Below, piece after piece: positions 8,944 to 18,127 of a stretch of 64,000 nt of DNA. Positions within the stretch are counted from its first letter, which is position 1. Every line of letters begins with the position of its first letter. The DNA is from Vampirovibrionales bacterium (GTDB taxonomy: Bacteria; Cyanobacteriota; Vampirovibrionia; Vampirovibrionales; Vampirovibrionaceae), in contig JARXAD010000001.1 in assembly GCA_029866025.1 (NCBI GenBank), positions 62,001-126,000 of the forward strand. Direction: 5' to 3'. Under the pieces are notes generated by a model that worked only from the letters and a program-made list of their open reading frames with translations, was not told the origin of the DNA and did no database searches. The position numbers and the translations under genes are program-made.

Positions 8944-10030
8944 AACCCTTTCTAAAAAGGCGATTCCCAAAAAATTGGGCCTGCTAAACGTGGGCGGCAT
9001 TGGCGATAACTTGCTGTTCTCCCCAGTGATTCACAGCTTACGGCAGGTGTTTAAAGAACATTCGCCCAGCACGCAATTGGTGATGTTACTGGAGCGGCGC
9101 AGTCAGGCTGCTATAGACTTAATGCCGCCACTGGATGAGGTGATTTGCCTGGATATTCAAGGGAAACCCAAGACCCAAGTAGCCTTTGAGACGTGGCAGG
9201 CCCTAAAAAGCAATGGGCTAGACGGCATCATTAGCTGTGGCAGCTCCAAGCCCATTGCCCCTTTGCTTTGGGCGTCGGGTGTGCCCTTTAAAGTAGGATT
9301 TGACGCTGGAATCTTATCAAAAAACTTATTAACCGCCACGACTCCATTAAAAAGCCAAGCCTATGCCGGTACCATGTATCACGCCCTGGCAGAATCTGCC
9401 TTAGAAGCCTTAGGCCTCCCTCAGCCAGAGGTACGGTTGCTAGAACCTCGTATTGCACTTACTCCTGCCGATATGGCGTGGTACCGAGAAGCAATTGTTC
9501 CGCTTCTGCCCAGTAATAACAAGCTTTTGGTGCTGGTTCATCCCGGCGTCAGCCAACTGAGCATTGACAAGGGTATTGTGAAGCGCTGGCACCCAAAGCG
9601 TTGGGCCGAAGCGATTGCTCAACTCAGCCCCCACGCCACCGTGATGCTGGCCGGTGGCCCTGACGATGCCGACACCATCACAGCGATTCAACAGACTCTT
9701 GCCACGGAACACTCTCAAGCGGCGGCTTCACTTGTCTCATTGGCTGGCGTGACAAAATCGCTGCGCCACTTGGCTGTTATCATGGCCCACATGCAGCTAG
9801 TATTGTGTACCGATAGCGCCCCTATGCACGTGGCTGTGGGCGTAGAAGCCCCTATTGTGGCTTTATTTGGCGATTTGGATCCGGTACGACTTTTGCCTCC
9901 GCACCCCCGTTATATGGCCCTAAAAGAAACCGTGGGCATTACTCGCACTAACCCTGCCTACCTGGAAATCTCGGTGGAAGCCGCCGTTTCCGCCACTCTT
10001 TCTAAATTACTGACGCCGATCCTTCTTTAA
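8936..10030 (+). CDS. glycosyltransferase family 9 (heptosyltransferase-like)
   Basis: GT9 enzymes such as WaaC, WaaF and WaaQ move heptose from ADP-heptose onto LPS core. The N-terminal Rossmann half opens with LGLLNVGGIGDNLLFSPV. The C-terminal half holds the nucleotide-sugar site CTDSAPMHVAVGVEAPIVALFG near residues 295-317, with the family's D-S/T-x-P-x-H-x-A pattern. The 364-residue length is normal. It is the last gene of the operon that begins with the TPR lipoprotein at 5032. The sugar and acceptor cannot be told from sequence. Confidence 0.9.
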   Translation: MTKTLSKKAIPKKLGLLNVGGIGDNLLFSPVIHSLRQVFKEHSPSTQLVMLLERRSQAAIDLMPPLDEVICLDIQGKPKTQVAFETWQALKSNGLDGIISCGSSKPIAPLLWASGVPFKVGFDAGILSKNLLTATTPLKSQAYAGTMYHALAESALEALGLPQPEVRLLEPRIALTPADMAWYREAIVPLLPSNNKLLVLVHPGVSQLSIDKGIVKRWHPKRWAEAIAQLSPHATVMLAGGPDDADTITAIQQTLATEHSQAAASLVSLAGVTKSLRHLAVIMAHMQLVLCTDSAPMHVAVGVEAPIVALFGDLDPVRLLPPHPRYMALKETVGITRTNPAYLEISVEAAVSATLSKLLTPILL

Positions 10031-10252
10031 ACCAGTACCGCTGCTAGGAGGGTTTCATTATAAAAGCCCCTTTGGGGGCTTGTAAGTGGTGAGAAATCGG
10101 CTATAGTAACGATCCGAACCTTGACCCAACCAATCCACACTGCCACGCCCATAGGGCGTTTGATTAGTGGCTTCTGGCGTTAACATCGCTAGATAGCTAA
10201 AACACTAGGCAGCGCTGGCTTTGTTGTCTCAACGTTTCTCAGAACCAATACT

Positions 10253-10687
10253 GGGGCCGATTTGGACTTGACAGGGCGGATGCTGGCTAAGAATGGCGAG
10301 TCGGGGTGCTGTTCCCCGTTACTAACAAGCACAATCATAATTGCCAACTCTACTGAGAAAAGCAATGTGATTGCTGTTGACTTCGCTTCGCGTCGCCGCG
10401 CTGCGAAGATCGCTGCCTAATTATTTAGACAGTAATCAACGGTAATCATACCCACGTGGGCTAGTATGCCGCGCACGCTGGGCCACCCCATGCATACACG
10501 CAGCGACCCAAGGATGGGCTAGGGTCACTCTGCGTTATCACCCATGCCCCTGGCGAGGTTAAACGCTTGAACACGGTTTTTGGCCAGGCTAGGGCCAGAT
10601 CGTGTTGACTCCCAATCCTGGCCTACACTCGTAGATGTTTTTAGACGACCGTTTTGGACGGGGGTTCGACTCCCCCCGGCTCCACCA
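10253..10687 (+). ncRNA. ssrA: tmRNA (transfer-messenger RNA)
   Basis: The 5' end GGGGCCGATTTGGACTTGAC and the 3' end with the T-arm GGGGGTTCGACTCCCCCC and GGCTCCACCA are diagnostic of one-piece tmRNA, which rescues stalled ribosomes and tags proteins for proteolysis. A frame from GCC at 10343 to TAA at 10418-10420 would encode a 25-residue tag. The tag begins ANSTEKSNVI and ends RRRAAKIAA, where the hydrophobic Ala-Ala end is the usual protease signal. The resume codon is my inference; the tag is longer and more basic than common 10-15 residue tags. Confidence 0.93.
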
Positions 10688-10690
10688 TTT

Positions 10691-10717
10691 CCTTCCAACG
10701 GAAGGCTTATTTATAGG
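10691..10717 (+). terminator. likely tmRNA terminator
   Basis: A 6-bp hairpin (CCTTCC, loop AAC, GGAAGG) lies immediately after the encoded CCA of tmRNA and is followed by a T-rich stretch. It is short, but its position fits a terminator or processing hairpin. Confidence 0.45.
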
Positions 10718-10754
10718 AATTTTTTTGTTTGATTTAGCCTAATTGCTTTTTGGC

Positions 10755-11612
10755 TTATGGATTTACTGCGGTAGCTTCCCCTGAAAGCAGCCCTTTCCAA
10801 TCGATTTGTGATGGCTTTTTACCCCGTCTTAGGGCTTCACCAATATTGATGGCCAACTCACCCAAACGAATATCCGCTTCCGAAGGATCTTCCCCAAACC
10901 ATATCGATTCATTAATAGCCAATGCACGCATTGCCATCTCTTTCCCTCGCTTAGAAGCAAACCATGCTAAGTATAAGAAATGTTTACTTATCTGTTCAGG
11001 ATCCTTTGGGTCGCTAAAGGCAATAGCTAAGCCCGTATTGCCTAACTGAAATTGAAGGCCGCCATTAAAATTACCATCCGGTATTCCCGCTACCAATCGG
11101 TAGTCTTTTGACAGGTGATTAAAAAATACCTCGCCCATCAACCGCATAAAGGTTTCAGGGTCATCACCGCTGCGTCTAGCGGCTATGGTGGCTAACGAAT
11201 CAAAAATCTCTACATCATTTAGCCCGTTTGTTTCTCTATTTTTTAACAAATGTCCTGCATGAATTCGTAACCCTTGAGCTGCCTGATGATAAAGGGAACC
11301 TTGCGTCCAATGCACCACTAAATCTGGCGGAAGAGGCACAAAACCTTTGATTGCTTTCTTTGCCGCAACTGTTTTGGGAGGGTGTTGTAACGATGACGAC
11401 TCATCTTCCTTGCAGGTCTGACCAGCCAACAGAGCAACCAATGCCAATAACCATGCCGATTTTTTCAACGCCGACTTTCCAAAGTCAACCGTGGGCAATG
11501 GATTGTTAGCCGTAAAGGAATCTTCACCAACAGCTAGAGATAAAAACGTAGTCTGACGAGGCCTCCATGCAGCAGAGGCTGCCCCTTGAGAATGTTCCAA
11601 GCCAATATGCAC
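10755..11612 (-). CDS. hypothetical protein with one membrane segment
   Basis: I do not recognise this 285-residue protein. The first 45 residues are low-complexity and polar, followed by a hydrophobic segment (SAWLLALVALLAGQTC). The soluble domain has a well-ordered helical look, with stretches such as FMRLMGEVFFNHLSKDYRL and FLYLAWFASKRGKEMAMRAL. The Cys after the hydrophobic segment does not fit a lipobox well. The start used is GTG at 11612 and is uncertain because no good in-frame ATG precedes the hydrophobic segment. It converges on tmRNA and is probably lineage-specific. Confidence 0.6.
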   Translation of the reverse strand: MHIGLEHSQGAASAAWRPRQTTFLSLAVGEDSFTANNPLPTVDFGKSALKKSAWLLALVALLAGQTCKEDESSSLQHPPKTVAAKKAIKGFVPLPPDLVVHWTQGSLYHQAAQGLRIHAGHLLKNRETNGLNDVEIFDSLATIAARRSGDDPETFMRLMGEVFFNHLSKDYRLVAGIPDGNFNGGLQFQLGNTGLAIAFSDPKDPEQISKHFLYLAWFASKRGKEMAMRALAINESIWFGEDPSEADIRLGELAINIGEALRRGKKPSQIDWKGLLSGEATAVNP

Positions 11613-11692
11613 CCATCTAACCTTTAGCGTACGGCATTTAAAACGCCATTAAACCATTCTTACTACAGGCTGAATAGGGCTTTGTAATATCG

Positions 11693-12079
11693 TTAGCAGC
11701 TAATGAACAGCTTGCCACCGGCATACAGGGGCTTATCGCCGTGGTAGCCAAAAAAGGCCGGTTTGTCCAAGGGCTTGTTGCGGCCAAAATCTTTGGGCAA
11801 AGCCTTGGTAATGAGCGGTTGCACGCCGCCAAAGCCTGCACCATTGCCAATGGCAGCAGCAAAAGGGTTGCTTACAGGTGCGACGCCCGTTAATCCCGTC
11901 ACTTCCGCTGCAAACACGGGGTCCATGAGTGGATCATACGTAGGGTACGGAGGCGCAGCATTGGCTTGATAGCCCGCCCACCCAGCCTTAGAGGCCGTAG
12001 GACGATACGCCACGGAAGGCGGTGGCGAAGCAATAGGCTGCTTGGGCAATAGAAACGCATTGAGCATTTGGCTTAGCAT
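11693..12079 (-). CDS. hypothetical Pro/Ala-rich protein
   Basis: This 128-residue protein of unknown family is rich in Pro, Ala and Gly, with few charged residues (for example KQPIASPPPSVAYRPTASKA) and no membrane helix. GAGGAC lies about ten bases before the ATG. Base composition is like the surrounding chromosome. It lies divergent from prfB and may be transcribed with the gene at 10755-11612, about 80 bp downstream. No function can be given. Confidence 0.5.
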   Translation of the reverse strand: MLSQMLNAFLLPKQPIASPPPSVAYRPTASKAGWAGYQANAAPPYPTYDPLMDPVFAAEVTGLTGVAPVSNPFAAAIGNGAGFGGVQPLITKALPKDFGRNKPLDKPAFFGYHGDKPLYAGGKLFISC

Positions 12080-12227
12080 GGTCGTGTGTCCTCATTCTCA
12101 AGGTAGTTGCTGAGAAAATTGATGGGGCTCCTCTGTAGGGTAAGGTGACGCATTGGCTTTGCAACCGCCTCCTCTGGTCGTGTTATTTTTCAACCGCTCG
12201 CTGATTTTTACTTACAATAGAAGGCCT

Positions 12228-13361
12228 ATGCTCGACACTCTTACCATCCGCCAACACCTCCAAAAGCTGTCTGAGGCCGTTTTAGAAGCCCGTAGCACCA
12301 TTGATACCTTGGATCGTCACTCTCAGTTGGCGGCCTTAGAAGCCCAGTCTCAATCCCCCGACTTTTGGAACGACGCTACCACCGCCCAGCAGGTGATGCA
12401 GCAACTCAATACTACGCGAGATCCACTCACACAAGTTACGCGCTGGCAAAGCAGCTTGGATGACGTCGCTGTCTTGCTAGAACTGATGGGTGATCCCTCC
12501 ACTGATGACACCACCGGTGCTGAGCTTCTTTCCGAAGCCCAAAAAACCCTGGCCAATGTAGAGACTGAGCTGAGTCAGTGGGATTTGCAGCGCCTGTTGG
12601 GCGGCGAATACGACGACTGCGATGCCTTGATAACCATTAGCGCCGGCACCGGAGGCACCGATGCCATGGACTGGGCCAGTATGCTACTGCGCATGGTCCT
12701 TCGCTGGGCGGAGCGCCGTGGCTTTAAGCCCCACGTGGTGGATACCAGCGAGGGGGAAGAAGCGGGCATCAAAAGCGCCCTCATTCGTCTGAATGGCTTG
12801 TATGCATACGGTTACGCCAAGCAAGAGCGAGGTGTCCACCGTCTCGTCCGCATTTCTCCTTTTAATGCCAACGATAAACGTCAAACCAGCTTTGCCTCCA
12901 TTGAAGTAAGCCCCGTGGTGACTGACGTGACCAAGGCCGACATTGAGATAAAACCCGAAGACATTGACTGGGATACCATGCGCAGTGGTGGCGCTGGCGG
13001 TCAAAACGTCAACAAGGTGGAAAGCGCTGTGCGCGTCATTCATAAAGCCACAGGTATTGCCATTAAGTGCCAGCAAGAACGTAGCCAGCTTCAAAACCGA
13101 GACATTGCCCTGCAATTGCTAAAAAGTAAGCTGCTAGCTCTAAAAATTACCGAACATGAAGCCAAACTGGCCACCGAACGCGGCGGCGCCCTCAGCGCCG
13201 ATTTCGGCAGCCAAATCCGCTCCTACGTGTTTCATCCCTACAGCATGGTGAAAGACCACCGTACCCAGCACGAAACCGCCAACGTGCAAGGCGTTATGGA
13301 CGGCGATCTCGACCCCTTTATTGAAGCCATGCTCCGCCGGCGGCAGGATGCCGCTTTATAA
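12228..13361 (+). CDS. prfB: peptide chain release factor 2
   Basis: RF2 reads UGA and UAA stop codons and triggers peptidyl-tRNA hydrolysis. The SPF anticodon-like tripeptide is present in [12 protein letters not shown]. The catalytic GGQ motif lies in [13 protein letters not shown] near residue 262. The start at 12228 follows AGAAGG and gives a normal N-terminus ([14 protein letters not shown]). The frame is continuous, so the autoregulatory in-frame UGA frameshift site found near codon 25 of many prfB genes is absent. aroQ follows after 33 bp. Confidence 0.95.
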   Translation: MLDTLTIRQHLQKLSEAVLEARSTIDTLDRHSQLAALEAQSQSPDFWNDATTAQQVMQQLNTTRDPLTQVTRWQSSLDDVAVLLELMGDPSTDDTTGAELLSEAQKTLANVETELSQWDLQRLLGGEYDDCDALITISAGTGGTDAMDWASMLLRMVLRWAERRGFKPHVVDTSEGEEAGIKSALIRLNGLYAYGYAKQERGVHRLVRISPFNANDKRQTSFASIEVSPVVTDVTKADIEIKPEDIDWDTMRSGGAGGQNVNKVESAVRVIHKATGIAIKCQQERSQLQNRDIALQLLKSKLLALKITEHEAKLATERGGALSADFGSQIRSYVFHPYSMVKDHRTQHETANVQGVMDGDLDPFIEAMLRRRQDAAL

Positions 13362-13394
13362 CTTGCCTTTTAACAACAAGGAAAGTCCTTTGTT

Positions 13395-13850
13395 ATGACT
13401 GTTTCTCCAGCACAAAAACCTATTTTTGTCCTCCAAGGGCCTAACCTGAACCTACTAGGCGAGCGCGAACCCCACCTATACGGCACCACCACGCTGGCTG
13501 AGATTCACGATAGCCTGGTGGCCCAAGGAGAAGCCGCTGGTGTGGCGGTGGAGTGCCGCCAAAGCAACCACGAAGGCCAACTCATTGAGTGGATTCAGGA
13601 AGCTCGTATGGCGTCTTGTGGGCTCATCATCAACGCAGCGGCTCTCACTCACACCAGCGTGGCCCTGTCCGATGCCCTAGCCGCCTACCCACAAACCATT
13701 ATGGAAGTGCATCTGTCGAATCTTTGGAAACGTGAAGCCTTTCGCCATCATTCGTATGTAAGCCCTTATGCTACCGGCGTTATTTGCGGCCTTGGCGCCG
13801 AAGGCTATACCGTGGCAATGCAAGCCTTAATTAAGCGTTTAAAACCTTAG
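13395..13850 (+). CDS. aroQ: type II 3-dehydroquinate dehydratase
   Basis: AroQ converts 3-dehydroquinate to 3-dehydroshikimate in the shikimate pathway. At 151 residues it has family length. Motifs include QGPNLNLLGEREPHLYG (catalytic Arg and Tyr), ECRQSNHEGQLIEWI, and EVHLSNLWKRE with the catalytic His near residue 105. The usual Tyr in the N-x-x-x-Y-THTS loop is replaced by Leu (NAAALTHTS). It is downstream of prfB and its 3' end overlaps by 20 bp that of the convergent GT9 gene. Confidence 0.95.
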   Translation: MTVSPAQKPIFVLQGPNLNLLGEREPHLYGTTTLAEIHDSLVAQGEAAGVAVECRQSNHEGQLIEWIQEARMASCGLIINAAALTHTSVALSDALAAYPQTIMEVHLSNLWKREAFRHHSYVSPYATGVICGLGAEGYTVAMQALIKRLKP

Positions 13851-14889
13851 AACTTAAAAGCGTTTTCACTGCCTCCACTACCTGTTCTGGGGTAATGGCC
13901 GCCATGCACGTGGCTTCCAAGCAATCATTGGCACTTGGGCACTTGGGTGCTTCACAGGGCCAGCAGGAACGGTTTTCCGGTGGCGTTAGGGTTTGAATGG
14001 CCCCACTTCCCAGCGGGCCCGTGCGATCCACGGCTGTAGGCGCATAGAGTCCTAATACATTAGCACCCACTGCTCCTGCCACATGCAGTGGGCCTGTATC
14101 GCCACCAATCACCAAATCACAGCGTGTTAGATTTTCGGCTAATTGTGGCAATGTCCATGCCCCGCAGTGATTCACAAGGTGTGGGGATGAAACCCTTTGC
14201 ATCAAAGCATCGGCCAAAGGTCGTTCATCGGGGCCGCCAATGAACCACAGAGTAACGGGTTTCTCAAAGGTGTTAGGCTCTAGCAGTGTGTGGGTGAGGA
14301 CTTCCCAATGGTTCAAAGGCCACGCCCGATTGGGCCTCTGATTCCCTACCCCCATAATCATGCCTATGATGCCTCCTTTTTTTGGGGTAGTGGATGCATT
14401 CATCTCTATGGGTAATGCTGGATAGCGCTCAGCACCTGCTAACTCACGCCAGTTATAGTGTTTGCGAAGGGGCTCGTAAAAATCATCCACGGCATGGCGT
14501 CGTGACGTAGTACGACGTTGCAAAGCACTGCCCGAAAGCTTTTGCTTGTTATAGGTGGCCACCCACCCTGTTGTAATACCATTGGACAAGATCCACGTGA
14601 GGGCATTTGGGTGCAAATTCAACACGCCCTGTAAATTAAGAGGCCTCAGTTCCTGAAGCAATCGCCAAACTTCACTAATCCTAGCCAACCATCCTTTTGG
14701 CTTTTGCATGGCAATAAAAGTAATGGGCAGTTTCTCAGAAAGGCTTTGCAATAAAGGAATCAGTGCGGGACTGGTAATCCATACAAAATGGGCATCCGGT
14801 TCTTGACGATGCCATGCTGCCAAGGTTGGTAGCACGTGGATGCAATCCCCTAAGGCTCCCAAGCGAATGATGGCGTAGTATTTCGTCAC
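13831..14889 (-). CDS. glycosyltransferase family 9 (heptosyltransferase-like)
   Basis: This is a second GT9 enzyme, opening with IIRLGALGDCIHVLPTLAAW and carrying the donor-site motif VIGGDTGPLHVAGAVGANVLGLYAP near residues 258-282. A Cys-rich tail (SCWPCEAPKCPSANDCLEATC) follows, a pattern seen in many ADP-heptose:LPS heptosyltransferases. It overlaps the upstream GT9 gene by 4 bp (ATGA), so the two form an operon likely to add successive core sugars. The acceptor is unknown. Confidence 0.9.
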   Translation of the reverse strand: MTKYYAIIRLGALGDCIHVLPTLAAWHRQEPDAHFVWITSPALIPLLQSLSEKLPITFIAMQKPKGWLARISEVWRLLQELRPLNLQGVLNLHPNALTWILSNGITTGWVATYNKQKLSGSALQRRTTSRRHAVDDFYEPLRKHYNWRELAGAERYPALPIEMNASTTPKKGGIIGMIMGVGNQRPNRAWPLNHWEVLTHTLLEPNTFEKPVTLWFIGGPDERPLADALMQRVSSPHLVNHCGAWTLPQLAENLTRCDLVIGGDTGPLHVAGAVGANVLGLYAPTAVDRTGPLGSGAIQTLTPPENRSCWPCEAPKCPSANDCLEATCMAAITPEQVVEAVKTLLSSKVLNA

Positions 14890-16109
14890 ACCGTTACCTC
14901 GGCTTGAACCTTTGCCAGTTGTTGGGAAATGGTCTCCAGAACCTGTTGAGGCCTAAGGCTAGTTAGGCATTCGGTAGTATCCAAGGGGCAGATTTTTTGA
15001 AAACATGGCTGGCAGGCTAGCTGTGTGGACAGAGTTTGATGCTGAGAGCCAACGGGGCCTGTTCTTCCGGTCGCTGTTGGGCCGAATACCCCCACCAAAT
15101 AAGGTTTGCCTTGGTTCAGTTTTGGATTGGCCGACACCGCCTGCCCAACATGCAGCCACAAACTATCGGGAGCCACCAGCACATCCAAGCGACTGGCCAC
15201 GGCATACACGCTCTCCAAAGGTGTTTTGCCCACCCAATTCAGTACTCTTGTTTTGGGCTGTTGCTCCAAAGCTTCTAACAACGGCTCGATTGTTGGTCGG
15301 TCAGACTCCGCTCCCAGCACAACCACATTGGCCAGTGCTGACAAGGTTTGAATGACTTCTAGCCAGTATTCATTAGGCCAGCGTTTGCTTTGCCATTGTG
15401 TGGCCGGTGCAATTCCAATGAGCGGTAAGTTTTTTTCTAGCCCTTCTAGGCATTCATTAACCTTAGAAACTTGTTGGGGTGTTGGTGTAGCGATAGGATA
15501 AGGTAACAAAGCTGAATTGTTTCGATAGGATGTTAAATTAAGGCCTAAAGAGGCTTCGGCCAAGGCTGCAAACTCTAAAGCCGCCGTAATTGTGGCGTTG
15601 GTGCGATCAAAGGGAGGTAAGGGGTCGGTGTAAAAACGGCTGGCTTGCTCGCGAGCCCCTTGGTAGCCATAGCGGTTGGGAATACCTGCCAACCAAGGCC
15701 AAACAGCGCTTTTTAACAAGCCTTGAACGTCCAAGCTATAGGTATAACCTTTCAGCTCCTGTCGAAGGGCGCTGATTTCTCGCCACACGCGACCGATATT
15801 CCAAGGCTGGGTCCGTAGCGTCTTTAACCACCTCTTACGATCCACGACATGCAAGTGGTCAATAAGGGGGTTCCCCTCAAGCAAAGGTGCTGCTGCTTTT
15901 TCCACCAGCCAACCCACATAAGCATTAGGGTATTGCTGTTTAATCAGGCCTAATACCGGTAAGGTTTGTACCACATCTCCATGGGCACTTAGGCGAACAA
16001 GAAGGACACGCGGTTTTTCTGTGGGTAGTGGAAAAGGACCATTCATTCCCTTACGGTACCAAAAATCTTTGTAAAAATGCCTTGGCGGATTAGAACGGAT
16101 TGGATCCAA
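14886..16109 (-). CDS. glycosyltransferase family 9 (heptosyltransferase-like)
   Basis: This is a third GT9 enzyme of 407 residues. It has the N-terminal VRLSAHGDVVQTLPVLGLI motif near residue 38 and the C-terminal donor site VAPDSLWLHVGQAVSANP. In this site the usual acidic D-T/S-G-P-x-H core is altered to PDSLWLH. A Cys-rich tail (CQPCFQKICPLDTTEC) matches its downstream partner. The first 30 residues are polar and may include a later true start. It is the first gene of the minus-strand pair and is divergent from the TPR gene at 16233. Confidence 0.88.
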   Translation of the reverse strand: MDPIRSNPPRHFYKDFWYRKGMNGPFPLPTEKPRVLLVRLSAHGDVVQTLPVLGLIKQQYPNAYVGWLVEKAAAPLLEGNPLIDHLHVVDRKRWLKTLRTQPWNIGRVWREISALRQELKGYTYSLDVQGLLKSAVWPWLAGIPNRYGYQGAREQASRFYTDPLPPFDRTNATITAALEFAALAEASLGLNLTSYRNNSALLPYPIATPTPQQVSKVNECLEGLEKNLPLIGIAPATQWQSKRWPNEYWLEVIQTLSALANVVVLGAESDRPTIEPLLEALEQQPKTRVLNWVGKTPLESVYAVASRLDVLVAPDSLWLHVGQAVSANPKLNQGKPYLVGVFGPTATGRTGPVGSQHQTLSTQLACQPCFQKICPLDTTECLTSLRPQQVLETISQQLAKVQAEVTV

Positions 16110-16232
16110 TTTCTGACCTTAGTCTTTACCGATGCGACAACGTGACCGATACTTTAATTAATCTGTTTTTTTGAATTTTTACCCCTCTCCTGGGAGAAGG
16201 GGTATTGTTGTTTTCTTCTATCGAGGCCTGTT

Positions 16233-17621
16233 ATGGATTCTTCGCTCGTTATTATTATCGGTGCTGTTATTGGTGGTGCTGTTGTTCTCGCCGGCTTATT
16301 GGCTATTTCTCGCACGGAAGTAAAGGCTTCGTCTCCAGGTGTGTCGGCTAAAGATATTTTGATGGATGATGAGGAAGAAGATGAAGAGGCAAGTCTAAAT
16401 GCAGCCCTTGTAAAATTGATTACAGAAGGCAATGCGGGTGAACAGCGCTATGACTTTACTACCGCTATAGAAAAGTTTGACGATGCTTTAAAGCTAGAGC
16501 CCAGCAACCCGACTCTGCTTTATAAGCTTGGTAAAGCTCATAGCCAAAAAGGAAATTTGGAAAAAGCGCGTCAATGCTTAGAGAAGGCTTCGGCCTTGGC
16601 TCCGCAACAGCCAAAAATGCAATTGGTTTTGGCAAAAGTGCATATGGGCCTTGGGGATATATCGGCGGCCAAAGAGGCTACTGAAAAAGCATTGTCGATT
16701 GATCCTCGCAATGAAATTGCATTGAAGATGAAGGCTTTGGTGTATGGCCAAGACCCCGCTTCTACGGAAGGTGTGGATGCCATTGAAGACCTGATGGTAA
16801 GTTACCCTCAAAACCCGCAGTATAAAAAACAATATCTGTCGGCCCTTAAGCAGCGCCGCCAGTGGACAGAAGCTTTGGAGTTTTGCCAACGGTTGATTAA
16901 TGAAGACCCAGCAAACGCTGTGGATTATATGATTGAACAAGCCCATGTGTACGTTGAAGCAGGGGATTACCCCAATGGGTTAGCAAAATTTCAAGAGCTG
17001 GTCAATAATCACAGCCATGAGGTTTTGGAATCGCGAGCAGGATTGAAAGAAACCTATGCCGCTTGTCTCTGTAATCAAGGCGTTGCCTTGCAAACACAAG
17101 GCCAAAGAGAGCAGGCATTGACCTTGTACCGTGAAGCATTGAATGTGGATGATCAAAATGCGGATATTCACTATAATTACGGTAAAGCTCTAATGGATAA
17201 TGACGATCTATCAGGAGCGGTTGAAAAGTTTGAAACCGCTTTAAAATTAAATGCCAAAGATGCTGATAGTGCTTATGAGCTTGGGCGTATTCATGATCGT
17301 CGTAACAATTTAGAAGAGGCCATGGGTTACTACCAACAGGCGTTAGACTTGAGCCCCCTGATGGGTCGAGCGGCTTTTGCCATTGGCACCTTGTACGGGG
17401 TAAAAGAAAGCTATTCGGAAGCCATGAACTGGCTGAGCAAGGCCTTAAAGCTAGATCCAGGCAATGTCGATACCTTGTACAACTTGGCTGTTGCCACCGA
17501 GCGCAGTGGCGAGAAAAACAAAGCGGTTCAGTTGTATCGCAAAGTCTTGGAACTGGATGCTCGTCACCAAGACGCCAAAAACAATTTGGCCAGTCTTAAA
17601 AAAGAACTTCAACGCGCCTAA
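16233..17621 (+). CDS. membrane-anchored TPR protein
   Basis: A single N-terminal membrane helix (LVIIIGAVIGGAVVLAGLLA, residues 4-23) is followed by an acidic linker (DEEEEDEEAS). About ten TPR units fill the rest, including YDFTTAIEKFDDALKLEPSN and NIHYNYGKALMDN-type repeats up to the C-terminus. It should be anchored in the inner membrane as a scaffold for a complex. GAGG lies upstream of the ATG. It stands alone between the GT9 operon and a small minus-strand gene. The partner complex is not evident. Confidence 0.85.
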   Translation: MDSSLVIIIGAVIGGAVVLAGLLAISRTEVKASSPGVSAKDILMDDEEEDEEASLNAALVKLITEGNAGEQRYDFTTAIEKFDDALKLEPSNPTLLYKLGKAHSQKGNLEKARQCLEKASALAPQQPKMQLVLAKVHMGLGDISAAKEATEKALSIDPRNEIALKMKALVYGQDPASTEGVDAIEDLMVSYPQNPQYKKQYLSALKQRRQWTEALEFCQRLINEDPANAVDYMIEQAHVYVEAGDYPNGLAKFQELVNNHSHEVLESRAGLKETYAACLCNQGVALQTQGQREQALTLYREALNVDDQNADIHYNYGKALMDNDDLSGAVEKFETALKLNAKDADSAYELGRIHDRRNNLEEAMGYYQQALDLSPLMGRAAFAIGTLYGVKESYSEAMNWLSKALKLDPGNVDTLYNLAVATERSGEKNKAVQLYRKVLELDARHQDAKNNLASLKKELQRA

Positions 17622-17665
17622 GACAATAGGGACGTTGGCCTTGTAAGCTTCTTGGTCTATGGCTG

Positions 17666-18004
17666 TTAGCCATTACGACGTGCATGCATTCCTGTAGCTT
17701 GCACAGGAAGGGTCATAAGGATAGCTTTTTGGGTATTAAAATAATTAGGCTCGGCCAGCCATTCCCAGCGCCGCGTATCGGTCAAGGCGTCGTGAACGGG
17801 TAACACCCACAGCCGAACAATGGTTTGAGCACAGTCTGGGCATTGGGCTACCCCTACGGAGGCACACCGTGTGTGAGAGCAATGCCATCGGCAAAACCCT
17901 TGTCGCCATTTTTTTAGACTTCGCGCCAAGGTGTAGAGTCTCTGATGTAAAAGGGAGCCAGCGCCCATTAGCATGGGAAGGGTCATTAGGGTGGTCCAAA
18001 GCAT
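17666..18004 (-). CDS. small Cys/His-rich hypothetical protein
   Basis: This 112-residue reading frame has a hydrophobic start (LMTLPMLMGAGSLLH) and a cluster of metal-binding-type residues (CRWHCSHTRCASVGVAQCPD followed by C) that would suit a zinc site. I know no family for it. It is divergent from the ComF-like gene, which itself carries a zinc-finger pair. The start codon is the only ATG in a suitable place. It may be a real small gene, but nothing beyond the Cys/His cluster supports it. Confidence 0.45.
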   Translation of the reverse strand: MLWTTLMTLPMLMGAGSLLHQRLYTLARSLKKWRQGFCRWHCSHTRCASVGVAQCPDCAQTIVRLWVLPVHDALTDTRRWEWLAEPNYFNTQKAILMTLPVQATGMHARRNG

Positions 18005-18127
18005 ATGGTATCCTTTGCTGGTGGGGTTGTACCCTATCGTGTTACCTACAGGGTAATGATCCTCTTTTGGTTTGCACAGTATGATGGCGATTTAGGACGT
18101 CTATCCAGGTGTAAGAGAGAACGCATT

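Noticed and set aside
10064-10081. Hairpin AAGCCCC/GGGGCTT after the GT9 gene as a terminator
   Set aside because: No T-run follows on the plus strand. It may only be a weak 3' structure.
16180-16203. CCCCTCTCC/GGAGA-GGGG hairpin as a terminator or riboswitch
   Set aside because: It lies between divergent starts, has a bulge and no T-run, and no partner helices were found.
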